Below are positions 18,238 to 20,980 of a DNA stretch of 20,980 bases, in pieces. Origin of the DNA: a virus. The stretch's first letter is position 1. Every line of letters begins with the position of its first letter. The position numbers were made by a program, and so were the translations under genes. The notes under the pieces were generated by a model. That model had not been told where the DNA came from, did no database searches, and saw only the letters and a program-made list of their open reading frames with translations. The stretch spans positions 1-20,980 of IMG/VR virus record IMGVR_UViG_3300021962_000778; one strand, 5' to 3'.

Positions 18238-18322
18238 TGATCGCAACTGTAGTGACACGAGTTCCCCATTGTAGCATCCAGAGGAAGGACGCAACGAAGA
18301 TGAGTTTTTCAGTGGTGGTCAT
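18224..18322 (-). CDS. Short hydrophobic leader ORF (32 aa) behind repeat copy 11
   Basis: The repeat-borne ATG (18322) opens MTTTEKLIFVASFLWMLQW, a mostly hydrophobic peptide that ends TGA at 18226-18224, 12 bases inside the SprT-like frame. It may simply couple translation to SprT, act as a small membrane peptide, or mark a decayed N-terminus that has lost frame with SprT. Confidence 0.5.
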   Translation of the reverse strand: MTTTEKLIFVASFLWMLQWGTRVTTVAINALS

Positions 18323-18349
18323 ACTACTAGGACACTTTAGAGGCTTCAG
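18320..18349 (-). repeat. Dispersed intergenic repeat, copy 11
   Basis: The core CTGAAGCCTCTAAAGTGT is followed by CCTAGTAGT and ATG. The two leading A are replaced by T-A-T, just downstream of the terminator of the halogenase gene. It is the outermost copy; none is seen between here and the right edge. Confidence 0.93.
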
Positions 18350-18359
18350 ATACTAAAAA

Positions 18360-18384
18360 CCCCCGCCAGGTAATCCAGCGGGGG
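18360..18384 (-). terminator. Strong terminator after the halogenase gene
   Basis: CCCCCGC and GCGGGGG pair over seven GC-rich bases around an 11-base loop, followed by TTTTTAG. It lies 10 bases past the stop codon and 10 bases before repeat copy 11. Confidence 0.93.
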
Positions 18385-18394
18385 GAGATGCTTC

Positions 18395-19531
18395 TTAAAT
18401 TTTCCTTGTCATTCCATCATACCAGACTTTAAAACTATATGCTGGCCATTGAGAATATAGGTTATTAATACTTCCTCCACCATAAGTACTAGGAACAATC
18501 TCATATTGATCGCAAGTTTTTGCATAATCAAGATATTCCTGAAAGAATGGATCTTGGAATGTTAATGTCTTCGCATAATTCCAGAAAGGAGTATCATACT
18601 TAGACCCAAACTGATAGTGCCACAATACAAAGTTCTCCGTCTGTTTGATATATCTACGAATTTCCCATTCCCTTTCTCTCATACTACCTTGTTTCAGTAG
18701 AATAGTATCAAAAACTCCTCTTGACCACTCAAGATATGTTTGTGTTGATGATGATTCTAATGGTTCTAAGAAAAACAGACGATTTCCATTAAGAAAAATT
18801 CTTTCATCTACAATTGGACGCTTTGCAACATAATTTTTAAATGAAACGTGCTTCTTAACTTCTACATCAAACATGCTCAGGAAGTTTTTCTCTGCTTCCT
18901 CTTTTGTTGTGATGTTATCGTTATAACAATACCCCACACAATAGTCATGGGATGGTGATGATTCATGTGTCGGAATTACAAATGTCCATCCATCTGGAGT
19001 TGCAACATGGCGACTCCAAAATGCTTCTGCAACATTCCAGTTTGGTTTACCAAGAATTGCTGCATTGATTGGATTTTTTAATTCCTCATAATCAGTGAAA
19101 TCTGTTGGTTTTCCACGACAATCAAAAACATAGTCCGCATCAACACTATGCACATCTAGTACATTACTTTCAGTGACTTTAAAATGTCCTGAATTTAGAA
19201 TTGATCGTTGCATCTCCCATGGACAATAATGCATTGCCATGCGGTCTGCTGGGAAGTTATGGAAGAGTTTATCATTATACTTTCCCCACCCTTCATATAA
19301 AATACCACTTTTAAATGTGGCATGAATATCATTATTATACCAATCAAATCCAGTAGCAGCCCAGAGAAGATTTGGTGGTTCTAATAATGTTGCTTGACCT
19401 ACTCTTTCTGGTTGAGTTTCTGGGTTGTAGATTAACTCAATCTCAATATCTTTTTCTTTTCTAGTGTACCAACCCCAATGAAGTGCGGTGAATGATCCAC
19501 CATTACCCGCACCAACAATTGATATTTTCAT
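18395..19531 (-). CDS. Flavin-dependent (tryptophan-type) halogenase
   Basis: The 378-residue protein has a Rossmann dinucleotide motif GAGNGG (7-12). A Lys at position 74 in ATFKSGI aligns with catalytic Lys79 of PrnA (AFKAAI), and LEPLESSS (255-262) matches the EPLESTG region containing catalytic Glu346. GWTFVIP at 181-187 corresponds to the WxWxIP signature with Phe for the second Trp. The family oxidises chloride with FADH2 and O2 to halogenate indoles. The chain is about 140 residues shorter than PrnA, so the substrate site probably differs; the substrate is unknown. Such genes recur in cyanomyoviruses. A strong terminator follows it. Confidence 0.88.
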   Translation of the reverse strand: MKISIVGAGNGGSFTALHWGWYTRKEKDIEIELIYNPETQPERVGQATLLEPPNLLWAATGFDWYNNDIHATFKSGILYEGWGKYNDKLFHNFPADRMAMHYCPWEMQRSILNSGHFKVTESNVLDVHSVDADYVFDCRGKPTDFTDYEELKNPINAAILGKPNWNVAEAFWSRHVATPDGWTFVIPTHESSPSHDYCVGYCYNDNITTKEEAEKNFLSMFDVEVKKHVSFKNYVAKRPIVDERIFLNGNRLFFLEPLESSSTQTYLEWSRGVFDTILLKQGSMREREWEIRRYIKQTENFVLWHYQFGSKYDTPFWNYAKTLTFQDPFFQEYLDYAKTCDQYEIVPSTYGGGSINNLYSQWPAYSFKVWYDGMTRKI

Positions 19532-19567
19532 TTATAATATTATTACAGATGTTAAGTTTTTATTTAA

Positions 19568-19981
19568 TTAAAATACGGTGGTAACGTTACTAAAAGTTTC
19601 GGTAGATCCAATTCCAAATGAAGATGATGTTGCGTTCATACCAAAATCAATTGATGATGATGTTGTATTCGAATTAAAATCGATTGTAGTTTCTTCTTGG
19701 ACTACAGGTTCTTCAACAACAGGTGTGTTATTAAAAGTTACCATCGGTTCTTCAACGACGGGGGTACTTTCTACTGTAGTTGTAGGAGCAACATAAGGTG
19801 CTGGTTCTACATCAGTTACTGCACCACCAAACTCATACAGATGTGTTGCTGCTTCTTCTTGACTATCAAAGACAAGACGATTTTCGGGATTACTGGACCA
19901 GTGATAGTTCCCACAATAGTAGATAAAATCAACATCACCATTTTCATGGGTACGATGAACTTTCGAAATGTAGTGAGACAT
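19568..19981 (-). CDS. Low-complexity protein with TPVVEEP repeats (137 aa)
   Basis: Residues 1-55 (MSHYISKVHRTHENGDVDFI) form a small Tyr/Trp-rich domain (YYCGNYHWSSNPENRLVFDS, then AATHLYEFGG). The rest is Val/Pro/Glu-rich with two TPVVEEP units and then Ser/Asn/Phe-rich repeats (IDFNSN, SIDFGMNATSSSFGI). Such tails are common in virion-associated proteins. It lies between the fibre-like gene and the halogenase and has its own early-type promoter (20005-20033). The function is unknown. Confidence 0.78.
   Translation of the reverse strand: MSHYISKVHRTHENGDVDFIYYCGNYHWSSNPENRLVFDSQEEAATHLYEFGGAVTDVEPAPYVAPTTTVESTPVVEEPMVTFNNTPVVEEPVVQEETTIDFNSNTTSSSIDFGMNATSSSFGIGSTETFSNVTTVF
19707..19765 (-). 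repeat. Short direct repeat encoding TPVVEEP
   Basis: Two 20-base units (19707-19726 and 19746-19765) differ at three positions and encode the duplicated TPVVEEP block. Confidence 0.85.
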
Positions 19982-19994
19982 AATAAAGAAGTAA

Positions 19995-20028
19995 AGACAC
20001 TTGCAGTCTAGTGGAGAAGGAAGTGTCT
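19995..20028 (-). other. Stem-loop carrying the -10 box in its loop
   Basis: AGACACTT and AAGTGTCT form a perfect eight-base stem with an 18-base loop that contains TAGACT. It has the same arrangement as the 17753-17782 stem-loop. The string CTCCACTAGA is common to both. Confidence 0.68.
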
Positions 20029-20033
20029 GTCAA
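20005..20033 (-). promoter_or_regulatory. Sigma70-like promoter interleaved with a stem-loop
   Basis: TTGACA (20033-20028), a 17-base spacer and TAGACT (20010-20005), placed between the structural gene and the 19981 start codon. Confidence 0.62.
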
Positions 20034-20038
20034 GTGGT

Positions 20039-20980
20039 TTATCTTGCGTTGGACTGTCCACCGTAAAGGTTGAAACTTGGTGCTTCTGCGAAGGCTGCGT
20101 AAATGTAAGTTTTGCCTGATTCATTAATATCAAGAGGAGTATCCCGTATTTTGAAACCATTTGAAAGGAAATCGCAGAAATCGTCAGCACCCTCCGCAAC
20201 ACTCAGGTTTGGTCTTAATCCTAAAGTTGTAGTGTTATATTTGTTTCTTTCAGAATCGAGAATCCACCAATCTTTATTCACCGATGAATTAGTAGCTTTT
20301 AGTAATAAAAATTTAGGTCTAAATCCGGTTATAATCACCGGACCGTCTGTACTATTATTTCCGGTGTAACTACCAAATTTACTGAATCCGGGGATTTCTG
20401 CCCAAGCATAAACTATGTAATCAGCGTTTGCATTAATTCCAGCAAGACCACTACTTAAAGTAATGGTAGTAGAATCAGCACCAGAAATATATTCTGTATT
20501 ACTTGTCTCTCCTACTGTTTGGTTAAGATATAAAGTCTTGGTGGGGTCAATACTTTTGTGCCTTACACGCCAACTCTCCTCAGTACCAGTTAATTGTTTC
20601 ACAATCGTAAAATCAGGAGTCTGGGATAAACCGTGAGGAACTTTGGCTCCCGCAGTCTGATTTCCTGCATATTTTATAATACTAAACCCACTCTTTGTAT
20701 TCACAGAAGCACCAGTAGGAGTAATCGTTCCAGCAGTTAATCCAGCAGCAGAAGCAGTATCATAACCTACATCGTCAATATTAAAGGTGTTTGAGTTTCC
20801 ACCTGCTTTCCAAGCCCATCCAACATAAGTTAAACCACTTTCATTAACTCTAGATTCAGCACCACTTATAACAAATCCGTTGGATTGAGGAGTTACTGAC
20901 GAATAAGTAATTTCTTGAGCGGTCTCGGAAGAAGACAACATTTTTGTTGCACCACGCACCGAATCATACAACGCATGATT
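20039..20980 (-). CDS. Phage structural protein (tail-fibre-like), N-terminus outside window
   Basis: The frame is open to the right edge (the residues preceding MYDSVRGATKM read NHAL), so the true start is missing. Ser/Thr/Gly-rich beta repeats dominate. At least two modules share the pattern aromatic-x-(Y/G)-x-GN-x-T-x-G, GL or GF-x-P-x-F, K, W, D/H (around IIKYAGNQTAG and FGSYTGNNSTDG). This is typical of long cyanophage structural proteins with concanavalin-like or DUF7483-type domains. It probably belongs to tail fibres or another virion appendage contacting the host surface. It ends six bases before the promoter of the next gene. Confidence 0.85.
   Translation of the reverse strand, partial: NHALYDSVRGATKMLSSSETAQEITYSSVTPQSNGFVISGAESRVNESGLTYVGWAWKAGGNSNTFNIDDVGYDTASAAGLTAGTITPTGASVNTKSGFSIIKYAGNQTAGAKVPHGLSQTPDFTIVKQLTGTEESWRVRHKSIDPTKTLYLNQTVGETSNTEYISGADSTTITLSSGLAGINANADYIVYAWAEIPGFSKFGSYTGNNSTDGPVIITGFRPKFLLLKATNSSVNKDWWILDSERNKYNTTTLGLRPNLSVAEGADDFCDFLSNGFKIRDTPLDINESGKTYIYAAFAEAPSFNLYGGQSNAR

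Noticed and set aside
220-18349. CRISPR-like array of regularly repeated sequence
   Set aside because: Copies are 0.5-6 kb apart, separated by complete genes, and always placed at start codons; there are no short spacers and no cas genes.
220-18349. Repeat core as a rho-independent terminator
   Set aside because: CTGAAGCC and CTAAAGTG cannot pair well in RNA of either strand, and no T-run follows; genuine terminators are separate and adjacent to some copies.
19519-19540. TATAAATG just before the halogenase as a T4 late promoter
   Set aside because: The last base differs from the consensus and the motif includes the ATG itself, leaving no room for a transcript start upstream of the start codon.
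19578-19593. Palindrome GTAACGTTAC as an operator
   Set aside because: It lies in the last codons of the 19568-19981 gene, encodes ordinary residues, and is too far from a promoter to be convincing.

Overview
The window looks like the accessory (hyperplastic) part of a marine T4-like cyanophage genome (cyanomyovirus). The evidence is a plant-type [2Fe-2S] ferredoxin, a flavin-dependent (tryptophan-type) halogenase, a CAAD/CURT1-like thylakoid membrane protein, a nucleotidyltransferase-fold protein of a type seen in marine T4-like phages, an SF2 helicase, a SprT-like zincin, a T4-style internal head protein leader, a T4-type late promoter, and dozens of tiny tightly packed genes. Every gene I support is on the minus strand, so transcription runs from high to low coordinates. 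I see no tRNA, rRNA, CRISPR array or insertion sequence, no gene-free stretch above 300 bases, and no core T4 replication or capsid gene.

Layout in transcription order. 20980-19568: the 3' part of a tail-fibre-like structural gene, then a low-complexity small gene. 19531-18395: halogenase and a strong terminator. 18322-17782: a short hydrophobic leader ORF coupled to a SprT-like metallopeptidase. 17720-12766: a compact run of about twenty small genes, many overlapping by ATGA/TAATG junctions, including an AbrB-like protein, a lipoprotein-like peptide, ferredoxin and a zinc-ribbon protein. 12671-12066: a 54-residue protein, a terminator/promoter, and a secreted glycine-zipper protein. 12026-9567: a three-gene restriction-modification operon whose N6-adenine methyltransferase is split in two with the halves in reversed order. 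9527-7088: a chain of small conserved proteins. 6989-6483: a basic protein with the T4 capsid-targeting leader. 6454-5997: two small genes. 5967-4720: SF2 helicase. 4498-3253: a ParB/Srx-like protein and a small partner. 3189-2899: CAAD-like membrane protein. 2838-1942: nucleotidyltransferase-like protein. 1908-1: small genes.

The most striking feature is a dispersed repeat, 11 copies in 18 kb, all in gene orientation. Its sense-strand core is CTGAAGCCYCTAAAGTGT, set a constant 9 bases before the start codon (or its equivalent position) of the next module. It often supplies or abuts the stop codon of the preceding gene. From about 12.1 kb down to 0.2 kb every module boundary is a copy. In two places it lies directly between a strong terminator and the next ATG, so it probably is, or contains, a promoter giving nearly leaderless mRNA. 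It may also act as homology for swapping modules. A second regulatory class consists of sigma70-like promoters (TTGACA-17-TAnAnT) interleaved with stem-loops, resembling the promoter/stem-loop cassettes described for T4-type phages.
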